Positions 16,374-24,808 are shown, numbered from the stretch's first letter. The stretch: 64,000 bases of DNA from Trichococcus collinsii (GCF_900107505.1 NZ_FNQH01000001.1:656891-720890); one strand, 5' to 3'. Notes: generated from the sequence alone by a model not told the origin. Translations and numbers: made by a program.

Positions 16374-17609
16374 TTAAGCCTCCCATTTTTTGAAACATAG
16401 TACGGCATTGTGGCCGCCAAATCCCAAAGAGTTGCTCAATGTATAAGTGACTTCTTTTTCACGACCGACATTCGGGATGTAATCCAAATCGCAGCCTTCA
16501 TCAGCCACTTGGAATCCGATTGTTGGCGGCAGGAAGTCGTCTTGAATAGCTTTAACGCAGACAACAGCTTCGATTCCGCCGGCAGCGCCAAGTAGATGAC
16601 CAGTCATGCTCTTTGTGCTTGAGATAGCAACATTGTATGCTTCTTCGCCGAATGCGTATTTGATGGCAGCTGTTTCGCCTGAGTCATTTGCTGCCGTACT
16701 TGTTCCGTGAGCGTTGATGTAATCAACTTGCGCCGGAGTGATGCCCGCTTCTTTCATAGCTTGAAGCATCGCTTTTCCAGCTCCGCTGCCATCAGCTGAT
16801 GGCGCAGTCATATGGTAAGCATCACAAGTGACACCGTATCCGACAACCTCAGCCAAGATGTTTGCGCCGCGTTCCAATGCGTGATCAAGATTTTCAAGCA
16901 TCAAGATGCCGGCTCCCTCACCCATGACAAAACCATCTCTTTCTTTATCGAAAGGAATGGAAGAGCGATCCGGATCAGTGCTTGTGGACAAAGCAGTCAG
17001 TGCCGCAAAACCAGCGATGCCGATTTCGCAGACCATTGCTTCTGCTCCACCAGCAAGCATCAGGTCTGCGTAACCATGTTTGATGCTGCGGAAAGCTTCT
17101 CCGATTGAGTTTGTCGCGGAAGCACAAGCAGTGACGATGTCCATGCTCGGTCCTTTAGCGCCGAATTTGATGGCAGTATTCCCTGCCGCCATGTTTCCGA
17201 TCGCCATCGGCACGAGCATTGGCGGTACACGTTTCGGTCCTTTTTCGTGCATTTTGATGATGCCGGATTCCATTGTGATGAATCCGCCGACACCAGAGCC
17301 GATGGTAACGCCAAAACGATCCGCATCGATTTTATCCATGTCGATACCGCTTTGTTCCACGGCTTGAGCTGAAGCTGCTACTGCGTATTGCGAAAACAGA
17401 TCCATACGCTTGTACTCTTTACGGTCCATATATAAGGTCGCATCGAAGTCTTTCACTTCACCCGCGACAGAAATTCCCGTCTCACTTGCATCAAAATTAG
17501 TGATGGCAGCAATACCGTTTTTACCGTTTTTGATGCCGTCCCAATATTCAGTTACTGTATTTCCTAAAGGTGTGATAGCACCCATACCTGTAATAACAAC
17601 GCGATTCAT
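16374..17609 (-). CDS. fabF: 3-oxoacyl-ACP synthase II (FabF)
   Basis: Elongating ketoacyl-ACP synthase, 411 residues, thiolase fold. It condenses malonyl-ACP with acyl-ACP. The active-site cysteine is Cys162 in VTACASATNSIG and the two catalytic histidines are in YINAHGTSTAAND and SMTGHLLGAAGG, giving the Cys-His-His triad. It is the standard length. The gene is preceded by AGGAGGATAA and lies between fabG and accB. Confidence 0.97.
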   Translation of the reverse strand: MNRVVITGMGAITPLGNTVTEYWDGIKNGKNGIAAITNFDASETGISVAGEVKDFDATLYMDRKEYKRMDLFSQYAVAASAQAVEQSGIDMDKIDADRFGVTIGSGVGGFITMESGIIKMHEKGPKRVPPMLVPMAIGNMAAGNTAIKFGAKGPSMDIVTACASATNSIGEAFRSIKHGYADLMLAGGAEAMVCEIGIAGFAALTALSTSTDPDRSSIPFDKERDGFVMGEGAGILMLENLDHALERGANILAEVVGYGVTCDAYHMTAPSADGSGAGKAMLQAMKEAGITPAQVDYINAHGTSTAANDSGETAAIKYAFGEEAYNVAISSTKSMTGHLLGAAGGIEAVVCVKAIQDDFLPPTIGFQVADEGCDLDYIPNVGREKEVTYTLSNSLGFGGHNAVLCFKKWEA

Positions 17610-17624
17610 ATTTATCCTCCTGTC

Positions 17625-18356
17625 TTACATGTACATGCCGCCATTGACACTGATGGTCTGGCCGGTAATGTAAGTATTCTCACTTAAGAAGACTGCAGTG
17701 TTTGCAACTTCTTCGGCTTTTCCAAATCGTTTCAATGGGATTTGCGTCAACATCTGTTCCTGAATCTTTTCTGAAAGAACATCCGTCATTTCCGTTTCGA
17801 TGAATCCTGGTGCAATGGCATTACACGTAATGCCTCTTGTTGCAGCTTCACGGGCGACAGATTTCGTCAATCCGATGATTCCGGCTTTGCTGGCAGCATA
17901 GTTGGCCTGCCCTGTATTTCCGGTTTCACCGACGACGCTTGAGATATTGATGATGCTGCCGGCTCTTTGCTTAAGCATCAGTGGCAACGTGTGGCGAATC
18001 ATATTGAAAGTACCCTTCAGATTCACTTGATAAGTGGCATCGAAATCCTCTTCATCCATGCGCATGATCAATTTGTCGCGGGTGATCCCTGCATTGTTAA
18101 CCAAAACATCAACGGAACCGAACAATTCTTTGGCTTGGCTGACGATTTCTTTGGCAGTCTGAAAATCGCTAACGTCACCTAAGAGTGTTTTGACAGTGAC
18201 GCCATAGGATTCCAGATGCGCAACTTTTTCTTCAGCAATCGGTTTGCGTGCATTTAGAACGATATTGGCTCCACGTTTCGCATATGCTTCAGCGATGGCT
18301 TCCCCGATTCCTCTTGAACTACCAGTGACGATGACCGTCTTTCCTTTTAAATCCAA
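17625..18356 (-). CDS. fabG: 3-oxoacyl-ACP reductase FabG
   Basis: A 243-residue classical SDR that reduces 3-ketoacyl-ACP with NADPH. Cofactor motif TGSSRGIG (11-18), NNAG (87-90) and catalytic Ser140, Tyr153 and Lys157 (YAASK) are all intact. It is FabG rather than a generic SDR because of its position between fabD and fabF and its C-terminal ITGQTISVNGGMYM. Part of the continuous minus-strand fab-acc operon. Confidence 0.97.
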   Translation of the reverse strand: MDLKGKTVIVTGSSRGIGEAIAEAYAKRGANIVLNARKPIAEEKVAHLESYGVTVKTLLGDVSDFQTAKEIVSQAKELFGSVDVLVNNAGITRDKLIMRMDEEDFDATYQVNLKGTFNMIRHTLPLMLKQRAGSIINISSVVGETGNTGQANYAASKAGIIGLTKSVAREAATRGITCNAIAPGFIETEMTDVLSEKIQEQMLTQIPLKRFGKAEEVANTAVFLSENTYITGQTISVNGGMYM

Positions 18357-18385
18357 GACTATCCCTCTTTTCTTGTCTGATCTAC

Positions 18386-19312
18386 TTATTTTTGTAATGC
18401 TTCAAGGGTCTTGGTGAGGGATTTCAAATCCTCCACATTGTATACAGCGACCTCTTTGTTGATTTTTTTGATGAATTTGCTTAAAGTCGTGCCTGGGCCG
18501 ACTTCCACGAAGGTGTCCACACCCAATTCAACCAGCTTGCGGACGCTGTCTTCCCATAATACCGGCGATTCGATCTGACGCACCAAAAGACCCTTGATGG
18601 CATCCCTTGTTACGATGGTCGCTTCGGTATTGCCGACGACAGGTATCTTCGGTTCATCCACATTCACCTCAGCCAAAGCCACTTCCAACTTTTCCGCTGC
18701 AGGATGCAACAGTGCTGTATGGAAAGGACCGCTGACGTTCAAAGGGATGATGCGTTTCACGCCTTTGGACTCAAGGATTTCGATGGCTTTATTGACGCCT
18801 TCGATTTCCCCACCGATGACGATCTGCGTCGGCATATTATAGTTGGCAGGCGCGACATAAGCTGTCTCGCTTGCTTCCCGGCAAGATTCTTCGATCACAG
18901 AGCGTTCCGCATTCATGACGGCAGCCATTTTGCCACGGCCGGCAGGAACTGCTTCGCTCATGTATTTGCCGCGTTTCGCTACGAGCGAAATAGCCTCATT
19001 AAAAGAAAAAGCATTGGCTTTCACCAGTGCTGTATATTCTCCGAGGCTCAATCCTGCAACAAAATCTGGCTGAATTCCCTTTTCAGCTAGTAATTGATCA
19101 AGGGCGTAGCTAACCGTTAAGATTGCTGGTTGTGTATATTCAGTTAAATGAAGCTTGTCATTCTCTTGGAAACATAATTCTGCAACATCGTAACCAAGCG
19201 TTGCTGAAGCTTCATCAAAAACAGTGCGCACAACGGCATACTCGTTATAAAGTTCTTGACCCATTCCGAAATATTGCGCACCTTGACCACTATAGACAAA
19301 AGCTGTTGCCAT
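18386..19312 (-). CDS. fabD: Malonyl-CoA:ACP transacylase FabD
   Basis: A 308-residue transacylase loading malonyl groups onto the acyl carrier protein. The oxyanion-hole motif GQGAQYFGMG lies near the N-terminus, the nucleophile Ser89 is in AGLSLGEYTAL, and the catalytic His is in SGPFHTALLHPA (about 197). The ferredoxin-like small domain is present. Length typical. It is preceded by GAGGTGAAA and sits between fabK and fabG. Confidence 0.97.
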   Translation of the reverse strand: MATAFVYSGQGAQYFGMGQELYNEYAVVRTVFDEASATLGYDVAELCFQENDKLHLTEYTQPAILTVSYALDQLLAEKGIQPDFVAGLSLGEYTALVKANAFSFNEAISLVAKRGKYMSEAVPAGRGKMAAVMNAERSVIEESCREASETAYVAPANYNMPTQIVIGGEIEGVNKAIEILESKGVKRIIPLNVSGPFHTALLHPAAEKLEVALAEVNVDEPKIPVVGNTEATIVTRDAIKGLLVRQIESPVLWEDSVRKLVELGVDTFVEVGPGTTLSKFIKKINKEVAVYNVEDLKSLTKTLEALQK

Positions 19313-19333
19313 TATTTCACCTCTATAAATTTG

Positions 19334-20293
19334 TTACTCAGCCCACAATTTTGCTTGGGCCAAGATAACTTCTTTGCATTCCGTCATATACTCTTGTATG
19401 ATATCGTGGCACGTTTGTTCCTTCGAAATCAAACCGGCAATTTGCCCGGCCATCATCGAACCGTAGTCTTTATCACCATCGACAGTCGCTCTTCTCAGAG
19501 CGCCTTTGCCCATTTCTTCAAGTTTTGCCAAGTCCGGATTTTCCTTGCTCGTCTCTTCTTTCTCGACTTGCAGATATTCTCTGGTCAACTTGTTGCGCAA
19601 CACACGAACAGGATGTCCGGTAATCTGACCGGTAATGACTGTGTCGATGTCTTTCGCCTTAAGGATGGCATTTTTGAAATTTTGATGTGCATTGGATTCT
19701 TTGGCAACTACAAAACGGGTCCCGACTTGAACAGCAGATGCGCCCAACATAAAAGCAGCTGCCATTCCGCGTCCGTCACCAATACCGCCGGCTGCGATGA
19801 CTGGAATCGATACGGCATCGACAACCTGAGGAACCAGAGCAATCGTCGTTGTTCTTCCGATGTGACCACCGGATTCCATGCCTTCAACAACGACAGCGTC
19901 CGCACCGTCTTTTTCCATTCTTCTCGCTAAAGCAACGGAAGCAACAACCGGAATGACCGTGATGCCTGCTTCTTTGAATTGGCTCATATAGCGGGCTGGG
20001 CTTCCGGCGCCGGTTGTGACAACCTTAACGCCAGAAGCGATCACTGCTTCAACAACAGCATCGACCTGCGGATTCAAAAGCATGATGTTTACACCAAAAG
20101 GTTTGTCCGTCAATGCTTTCATTTTGGAAATCTTTTCTTTCGCTACATCCACACTATCATGTCCAGTCCCTATAAGACCAAGCCCACCAGCATTGGAAAC
20201 GGCACTTGCCAAATCAGGATCCGCTACCCACGCCATTGCTCCTTGAATGATTGGATATTGGATGCCTAATAATTCACATAATTCTGACTTCAT
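19334..20293 (-). CDS. fabK: Enoyl-ACP reductase II FabK (FMN-dependent)
   Basis: A 319-residue TIM-barrel flavoprotein of the nitronate monooxygenase superfamily that carries out the last reduction of each elongation cycle. Motifs: YPIIQGAMAWVADPDLA at the N-terminus, VVEGMESGGHIG, and the FMN phosphate-binding PVIAAGGIGDGRGMAAAFMLGA region. Presence of FabK rather than FabI is typical of streptococci and related Lactobacillales and usually implies tolerance to triclosan-type FabI inhibitors (family knowledge). It follows acpP. Confidence 0.95.
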   Translation of the reverse strand: MKSELCELLGIQYPIIQGAMAWVADPDLASAVSNAGGLGLIGTGHDSVDVAKEKISKMKALTDKPFGVNIMLLNPQVDAVVEAVIASGVKVVTTGAGSPARYMSQFKEAGITVIPVVASVALARRMEKDGADAVVVEGMESGGHIGRTTTIALVPQVVDAVSIPVIAAGGIGDGRGMAAAFMLGASAVQVGTRFVVAKESNAHQNFKNAILKAKDIDTVITGQITGHPVRVLRNKLTREYLQVEKEETSKENPDLAKLEEMGKGALRRATVDGDKDYGSMMAGQIAGLISKEQTCHDIIQEYMTECKEVILAQAKLWAE

Positions 20294-20318
20294 ACAAGGC
20301 CTACTTTCCTTTTACTGC

Positions 20319-20546
20319 TTATTCTGCTAGTTGAGCGTCAACGTATTTAACTAAATCTTCAACAGTGTTGATGCCTTCGTCTGATTCGATTTTGATGTCA
20401 AATTCGTCTTCGATGTCATTGATGATTTGGAATAAGTCCAGGCTGTCAGCATCCAAGTCTTCTCTGAAGTTAGTTAATAATTGTACTTCTGATTCTTCCT
20501 TGTCCAATTGGTCCACGATGATTGCTTTGATTTTTTCGAATGTCAT
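20319..20546 (-). CDS. acpP: Acyl carrier protein
   Basis: A 75-residue, strongly acidic four-helix carrier. Ser35 in DADSLDLFQ is the 4'-phosphopantetheine attachment site. The start at 20546 ([14 protein letters not shown]) follows GGAGGAATTTATT; a longer frame to 20603 runs through that ribosome site and is rejected. It carries all acyl intermediates for the enzymes encoded around it. Confidence 0.97.
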   Translation of the reverse strand: MTFEKIKAIIVDQLDKEESEVQLLTNFREDLDADSLDLFQIINDIEDEFDIKIESDEGINTVEDLVKYVDAQLAE

Positions 20547-20572
20547 AATAAATTCCTCCAAATATTTTTTTT

Positions 20573-21556
20573 TTAGTTTAATGATACTACGATGGCTCCC
20601 CAAGTGAGGCCGCCACCAAATCCTGTCATCAGCACCTTATCTTTGGTGCCGAGTTGAATTTCCTTGGTTTGAACAAGCTGATCCAATAGTATCGGAATGC
20701 TTGCTGCTGAGGTGTTGCCCGTTTCCGCAATGTTTGTGGCAAACAATGAAAATGGCAATTTCACTTTTTTGCTGATTGCCTCCAATAATCGTACATTCGC
20801 TTGATGAGCTAAAATCTTCTTCAGATCGCCGTCAGAAAGATTTCCTTTCTCCATCACTTCGCGTATGACGCTTGGCACACTGCGGATTGCAAAGTCGAAG
20901 ATGGCTCTGCCATCCATCGTAAGGAAAGCTTGATCCTCCTGGGAGGACTTTCCATACGGATTTTCAACTTTCATCGTGTTCGCCACTAATGCCATATGGC
21001 GTCCGCCATCAGAATGGATCGCTTCTGCAACGAAGCAATCGTCTTCCGTTCGTTCCAACAACACACCGCCTGCGCCATCCCCAAACAAGACAGCCGTAGA
21101 ACGGTCTTCCCAGTTGACGACTTTTGACATTGTCTCAGCACCGATGATCATGCCATACTGATATAGACCGCTCTGCATCATATGGAGTCCGGTAGACAAT
21201 GCATAGACAAAGCCGGAACATGCTGCATTGATGTCGAAACAGAAAGCATTTACTGCACCTATCTGTTCTTGCACTAAGCAAGCCGTTGATGGGCTGAGAG
21301 CATCCGGAGTCATTGTTGCTACTATAATGAAGTCCAGTTGGTCTGCAGTGATGTTGCCGTTTTGCAAAATTCTGAGGGCCGCTTTGCTTGACAGATCGGA
21401 AGTATTTTCATCCTTCGAAATGTGTCTGCTGCGGATACCTGTCCTTTTGCTGATCCACTCATCACTCGTGTCCATGATTTTAGACAGATCATCGTTCGTG
21501 ATGATCTGTTCAGGAAGATAGTGACCTGTTGCGCTAATTTTTGAACCCAATTCCAT
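20573..21556 (-). CDS. fabH: 3-oxoacyl-ACP synthase III (FabH)
   Basis: Initiating ketoacyl synthase, about 327 residues, condensing acetyl-CoA (or branched starters) with malonyl-ACP. Cys113 in [12 protein letters not shown], His in [10 protein letters not shown] and Asn in [12 protein letters not shown] form the catalytic triad. The ATG at 21556 overlaps the fabT stop (TGATG), indicating translational coupling with the regulator. The sequence does not show the starter preference. Confidence 0.96.
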   Translation of the reverse strand: MELGSKISATGHYLPEQIITNDDLSKIMDTSDEWISKRTGIRSRHISKDENTSDLSSKAALRILQNGNITADQLDFIIVATMTPDALSPSTACLVQEQIGAVNAFCFDINAACSGFVYALSTGLHMMQSGLYQYGMIIGAETMSKVVNWEDRSTAVLFGDGAGGVLLERTEDDCFVAEAIHSDGGRHMALVANTMKVENPYGKSSQEDQAFLTMDGRAIFDFAIRSVPSVIREVMEKGNLSDGDLKKILAHQANVRLLEAISKKVKLPFSLFATNIAETGNTSAASIPILLDQLVQTKEIQLGTKDKVLMTGFGGGLTWGAIVVSLN

Positions 21557-22017
21557 CAACCCTGTTCCTTGATATTTTGAACTAACCCAAATAAGAAACC
21601 GTGAAGATTGTTTAGGCCTTTCAGCAAAACTTTCACTTCCTGATCTTCCATATCGCGAATGGTATTCTTTACCATCTCTCTATGGAACTTATCATGAAGA
21701 CGATACAGTAAGCGTCCTTTTTTGGTTAATCCTAGTTTTACGACTCTGCGGTCTTTCTCCATCCGAATGCGTTCGACATACCCCTTTTTTACCAGAGCGT
21801 TTATGGCCACCGTTAAAGTTCCCGCAGTTATGTTCAATTTTTTTGCTACTTCTGAAGTTGTATGAGCTTGATACATGCCGATTGCCTCGACTGTATGCAT
21901 CTCCTTGATGGATAGATCAGAAAATGTACTGACACGCAATGCACCCTCTTCGATATCCAACACTTCATTGAAGACAGCTACGAGATATGAGTTAATTTTA
22001 TCTATGGAATGATCCAA
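21556..22017 (-). CDS. fabT: MarR-family fatty-acid synthesis repressor FabT
   Basis: FabT is the winged-helix repressor of fab operons in Lactobacillales, using long-chain acyl-ACP as co-repressor. The protein has the MarR core: AKKLNITAGTLTVAINALVKKGYV as the recognition region (parts: AKKLNITAGTLT, VAINALVKKGYV) and the wing with RMEKDRRVVKLGLT. The start was placed at a TTG (22015-22017, reading MDHSIDKINSYL), because AAAGGAGGAG lies just upstream and the family begins there (153 residues). A longer frame reaching 22137 would run across the promoter and operators. It is first in the operon, with three FabT boxes upstream, so it is autoregulated. Confidence 0.93.
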   Translation of the reverse strand: MDHSIDKINSYLVAVFNEVLDIEEGALRVSTFSDLSIKEMHTVEAIGMYQAHTTSEVAKKLNITAGTLTVAINALVKKGYVERIRMEKDRRVVKLGLTKKGRLLYRLHDKFHREMVKNTIRDMEDQEVKVLLKGLNNLHGFLFGLVQNIKEQG

Positions 22018-22058
22018 AGATAGCTCTCCTCCTTTCGATGCCCAATCAAACCACATTT

Positions 22059-22107
22059 GTTTGAAGGTCAAAATAGTTTGATGTTCAAACCTTTCGACTT
22101 TCAAACT
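22059..22107 (-). promoter_or_regulatory. Three abutting FabT boxes
   Basis: Three TTTGA-N3-TCAAA type palindromes lie head to tail: TTTGAAGGTCAAA within 22059-22074, TTTGATGTTCAAA within 22075-22091 and TTCGACTTTCAAA within 22091-22107 (one mismatch in the last). Their repeat length is 16 bp, so bound dimers would stack about 1.5 helical turns apart. The last box overlaps the -10 element. Confidence 0.88.
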
Positions 22108-22133
22108 ATATAAAATTTTATACAACCTGTCAA
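22105..22133 (-). promoter_or_regulatory. fab operon promoter
   Basis: Minus strand -35 TTGACA (22128-22133), 17-bp spacer, -10 TATAGT (22105-22110). Its -10 overlaps the first FabT box, explaining repression by occlusion. Confidence 0.85.
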
Positions 22134-22256
22134 GCATTTCGATAATAATTTTCTCTTATATCTTCAGCTGTAGCAAGATTCATTGATTCCTTACTACTTT
22201 AAAACGGTTACGGTAAACTGCAGTATAATCAGCCTGCTTTGTACGACCTGCTACGA

Positions 22257-22292
22257 CAAAAAGAAGCGACAATGAGCGCCGCTTCTTTTTAC
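22257..22292 (-). terminator. Terminator after the DUF2187-like gene
   Basis: AAAAAGAAGCG pairs with CGCTTCTTTTT, lying 10 bp after the stop of the gene at 22302-22646. It also insulates the fab promoter. Confidence 0.8.
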
Positions 22293-22301
22293 ATATATGT
22301 A

Positions 22302-22646
22302 TTAATCAACTTTAACAAACTCTTCAATGTCTTTGAAATTCACAATCGTTTTATCTTCACAGATATCCTTCATCGTGCCGGAGGATAAATCCCAATAGAT
22401 TTCTACGACGGCGCTATTTGTCAATAATTTTCGGATTATCCCTACCATTTCCTGCTTGCGGAATGTAAATTTTATTTCATCACCGATTTCAGGACGTATA
22501 GATTCCTTGATGGCATCAACGACCTCCAAAGCCTGCTCATACGATACGCCAAGTAGATTCGCAATACGTGAGTTGCTCGTACCTTTACGTAATTCGCTCT
22601 CAATCATGGTTTTCGTTTCGTTAGTAATATTTCGTACCATTTCCAT
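22302..22646 (-). CDS. Small regulator-like protein with HTH and DUF2187-like region
   Basis: A 114-residue protein. The N-terminal half contains a helix-turn-helix-like segment (SNSRIANLLGVSYEQALEVVDAI, parts: SNSRIANLLGV, SYEQALEVVDAI). The C-terminal half (GDEIKFTFRKQEMVGIIRKLL, then SAVVEI and KTIVNFKDIEEF) resembles DUF2187, small YkvS-like beta domains. The start at 22646 follows GAGGCG; a longer frame to 22679 is less likely. No membrane segment. Function unknown; it could be a DNA- or RNA-binding protein. Confidence 0.6.
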   Translation of the reverse strand: MEMVRNITNETKTMIESELRKGTSNSRIANLLGVSYEQALEVVDAIKESIRPEIGDEIKFTFRKQEMVGIIRKLLTNSAVVEIYWDLSSGTMKDICEDKTIVNFKDIEEFVKVD

Positions 22647-22875
22647 TATCGCCTCACTTTTAAGAACCAGGAACTGCAACAGACTTACAAGTAGTAGTAT
22701 ACCACACTTTTCAGAATATAGCCTAAATTTCCACTTATTGTCTTTAACATCGACATATAACTTTCAAATTATTGACTTGCACCCGCAATTTCATTTCATA
22801 AATGTATTAATTATCTGCTTAATATGGGGTATAATGGGGATGTGAAGAGTTTAACATTCTGTTTAGGAGGGATTT

Positions 22876-23181
22876 ATGATGTTGAATGACCTTATTACGA
22901 TACTGAAATATGAATACACAGTTCATCCAGGTGAATATTTCAATGTGGATACCTACTGGGTGAAGAGCATGTCTGAAGTGAAGACTGTCATCATTGATCA
23001 AGATCATGTATTCACGAAAATGGTCAGTTTCTACCCGAAAAATTTTGTCATTTATTTGGAGCAGTTCCCTGATCAAAGCATCTACCGCACAAATTACCCA
23101 TTGAAGAAAATCGACAACAGCGACTCGCATGAAGTTGTTTTCGACGAAGTGGCAAAAAATGTCTTTGAATACCTGGATTGA
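22876..23181 (+). CDS. Hypothetical protein, 101 aa
   Basis: I do not recognise this small soluble protein. It begins MMLNDLITILKYEYTVHPGEY after AGGAGGG (start 22876 or 22879) and has no motif I can name. It is rich in aromatic and acidic residues, with predicted mixed alpha/beta structure and a length suggesting a single domain. A TATAAT at about 22830 could serve as its promoter. A strong hairpin terminator follows. It is chromosomal in composition, not part of the mobile element to the right. Confidence 0.6.
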   Translation: MMLNDLITILKYEYTVHPGEYFNVDTYWVKSMSEVKTVIIDQDHVFTKMVSFYPKNFVIYLEQFPDQSIYRTNYPLKKIDNSDSHEVVFDEVAKNVFEYLD

Positions 23182-23210
23182 TTTCTCGAAACCTGGAATC
23201 ATTCCCATAG

Positions 23211-23251
23211 AAAAAGCCCGCCGCAAGGATCTGTTCCTTGCGGTGGGCTTT
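23211..23251. terminator. Bidirectional terminator between 101-aa gene and tRNA-Arg
   Basis: AAAGCCCGCCGCAAGGA pairs with TCCTTGCGGTGGGCTTT around a five-base loop. On the minus strand it ends the tRNA-Arg transcript with a T-run. Confidence 0.9.
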
Positions 23252-23265
23252 ATATTTGTTTGATA

Positions 23266-23339
23266 CGTCTCAAGAGAGATTCGAACTCCCGACCGTTCGC
23301 TTAGAAGGCGAATGCTCTATCCTGCTGAGCTATTGAGAC
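23266..23339 (-). tRNA. tRNA-Arg (anticodon TCT), copy 1
   Basis: A 74-nt cloverleaf on the minus strand. The acceptor stem GTCTCAA/TTGAGAC, the anticodon loop CTTCTAA with anticodon TCT (reads AGA), the T-loop TTCGAAT and discriminator G are all seen. No CCA is encoded. It differs from copy 2 at one base in the D-loop. Confidence 0.95.
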
Positions 23340-23529
23340 AAAGTTGATATTCGGCAAAGCAAGTTTGATTCCATTTCAAACCGGTGTCACAAGAAATGAT
23401 TATACAGCAAACCATTTAAATTGTCACTATGATTTTGATTTTTTATCAAAAAATGTTTCACAATCGCAATAAACGGATAATCCCGCTGCGGCTTCTATCT
23501 GTCGACCAGTCCATAAGGCTGTAATGAGA

Positions 23530-23562
23530 AAAAAAACGTCGCATCCGCTTCTTCACGGATGC
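23530..23562 (-). terminator. Terminator of tRNA-Arg copy 2
   Basis: GCATCCG pairs with CGGATGC; on the minus strand the stem is followed by a run of T residues. It separates the two tRNA-Arg genes into independent transcripts. Confidence 0.8.
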
Positions 23563-23607
23563 AACCGATTCTCTGTTATGGACTTATGAACCTTAAAATA
23601 GATATGA

Positions 23608-23681
23608 CGTCTCAAGAGAGATTCGAACTCCCGACCGTTCGCTTAGAAGGCGAATGCTCTATCCGGCTGAGCTATTGAGAC
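23608..23681 (-). tRNA. tRNA-Arg (anticodon TCT), copy 2
   Basis: A 74-nt minus-strand cloverleaf identical to copy 1 (23266-23339) except for one D-loop base. The anticodon is TCT. It lies about 270 bp from copy 1 in the same orientation and 170 bp from the left end of the integrated element, but it is not that element's attachment site. Confidence 0.95.
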
Positions 23682-23803
23682 AAAATTTTGAGCCGTCTGA
23701 ATGACTCACAACATTTAATAGTATAGACGGAAATCAGCTTAAAGTCAACACTTTTTCGCAGTAAGGTTTTGAGGTATTACATGATTGGTAGTTCTTTATT
23801 CCC

Positions 23804-23853
23804 AAAAGTGTGATTTCTGGGCTGAATGTGTGTACTGTTCAGCCCAGAATCAC
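23804..23853 (-). terminator. Original ynbB operon terminator, stranded at the left edge of the island
   Basis: TGTGATT(T)CTGGGCTGAA pairs with TTCAGCCCAGAATCACA (one bulge), followed on the minus strand by TTTT. It directly follows the duplicated ynbB gene end at 23854-23950. It is therefore the terminator that served ynbB before the element at 23.9-47.3 kb inserted. Confidence 0.85.
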
Positions 23854-23950
23854 AAATTATTGTGCGAAAAATGTATCCTTCACCGCTGCTGTGACTGCCA
23901 ATTTGACATGCTCATACGTCAAGCCGCCTTGCACGTAAAGCAAATAAGGC
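23854..23950 (-). repeat. attL: duplicated 3' end of ynbB
   Basis: About 97 bp matching the last 97 bp region of ynbB (47304-47400), with roughly nine mismatches concentrated towards the element side. It includes a 26-bp identical core (within 23891-23916, beginning GTGACTGCCAATTTGACATG), a 16-bp identical block (GTATCCTTCACCGCTG) and the same stop codon context (FFAQ stop). On the minus strand it encodes the last 31 codons of the gene without a start. It marks the left junction of the integrated element. Confidence 0.88.
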
Positions 23951-24342
23951 TACATCATGAGTTATTGCAAATTCACTTCAATTGTTGTTCTACCAATGAT
24001 TCTACGCCCTATTATTATTCACGTCAAAGGAAATTTAGCTTTTTCACACTGAACATACATATATGATTCACCTTGAACATAATTTTGGCTACTTCACTAA
24101 CCAAATTCAAATCGATAATTTTTTTCTTCCTTATAATGGCTATATACATGTCGCCGTTTAAAGCTAAGCTATTCTAAAATAACACAGTTAAATGCTAGCT
24201 ATTGATTTGTCTTTTCCAAACAACTTAACTATTTAAGTTGAATAAAATAATTACCCTACATTCGTACGCATAGACGGTCAATAACGGTTACTCTTTGTTG
24301 GTTGATCCAATAAAGGAAAGGACCTGACGGCCAGTTTGGCAA
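23951..24342. other. Left-end non-coding stretch of the island
   Basis: AT-rich sequence inside the left attachment site. No convincing gene on either strand. Short inverted repeats (AACTTAACTATTTAAGTT near 24221-24238) are the only structure noticed. Confidence 0.5.
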
Positions 24343-24407
24343 ATGGAACTTTTTGAATTGTTTATTTATCAGAGGAATACAGGGGCGAATATATCTGTCA
24401 TTAGGAT

Positions 24408-24767
24408 ATGGAAGTGGTTTACGACGTACGCGGGAAAAAATTGTTGAATTGGGATTTAATTATCAAAAGCGATTTTGAAATTGGGAATAAAAAATACAGA
24501 GATAATTTAGCATTAGACGCGATTAAACGATACCTTTCTTATTTAGGAAAACTGAGATTTATAGAGTACTATGGAGATTTTATATATAGAAAAGATTATG
24601 AAGTTATTTCTAAAACTATAGTTACGCCAAACACAGCGATCGCTAAGAATTTTGAATTAGTTTTTAATAGTGTAAAGGATAATACACCCACAGTTGATTC
24701 AGATGTCGAAGAAGTTTATAACCATTTTTTTCAGAACTTATTACCAAAGAAGGAACAAAATCTATAA
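24408..24767 (+). CDS. Hypothetical protein, 119 aa, possibly 5'-frameshifted
   Basis: I do not recognise this protein. It starts at MEVVYDVRGKKLLNWDLIIK with no ribosome site, directly after an in-frame TAG. In another frame, a candidate start at 24343 reads MELFELFIYQRNTGANISVI and flows up to this point. A single indel near 24400 would join the two into one gene of about 140 residues. The protein is soluble and rich in Tyr, Lys and Asp. A strong hairpin terminator follows. It is isolated at the left end of the island with plus-strand orientation, unlike most of the cargo. Confidence 0.5.
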   Translation: MEVVYDVRGKKLLNWDLIIKSDFEIGNKKYRDNLALDAIKRYLSYLGKLRFIEYYGDFIYRKDYEVISKTIVTPNTAIAKNFELVFNSVKDNTPTVDSDVEEVYNHFFQNLLPKKEQNL

Positions 24768-24808
24768 TCAAAAATAGGGGTTGGTCCTAAGACCGCTCCT
24801 ATTTTTGA
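24767..24808. terminator. Bidirectional terminator between convergent island genes
   Basis: ATCAAAAATAGG pairs with CCTATTTTTGAT with an inner GGTC-CTAA-GACC helix. It serves the plus-strand 119-aa gene and the minus-strand gene at 24832. Confidence 0.85.

Noticed and set aside
23266..23681. tRNA-Arg as the attachment site of the island
   Set aside because: No part of the tRNA gene is repeated at the right end of the island. The matching repeats are the ynbB gene end at 23854-23950 and 47304-47400.
23266..23681. Repeated 74-nt units as a CRISPR-like array
   Set aside because: Only two copies; both fold as complete tRNAs.
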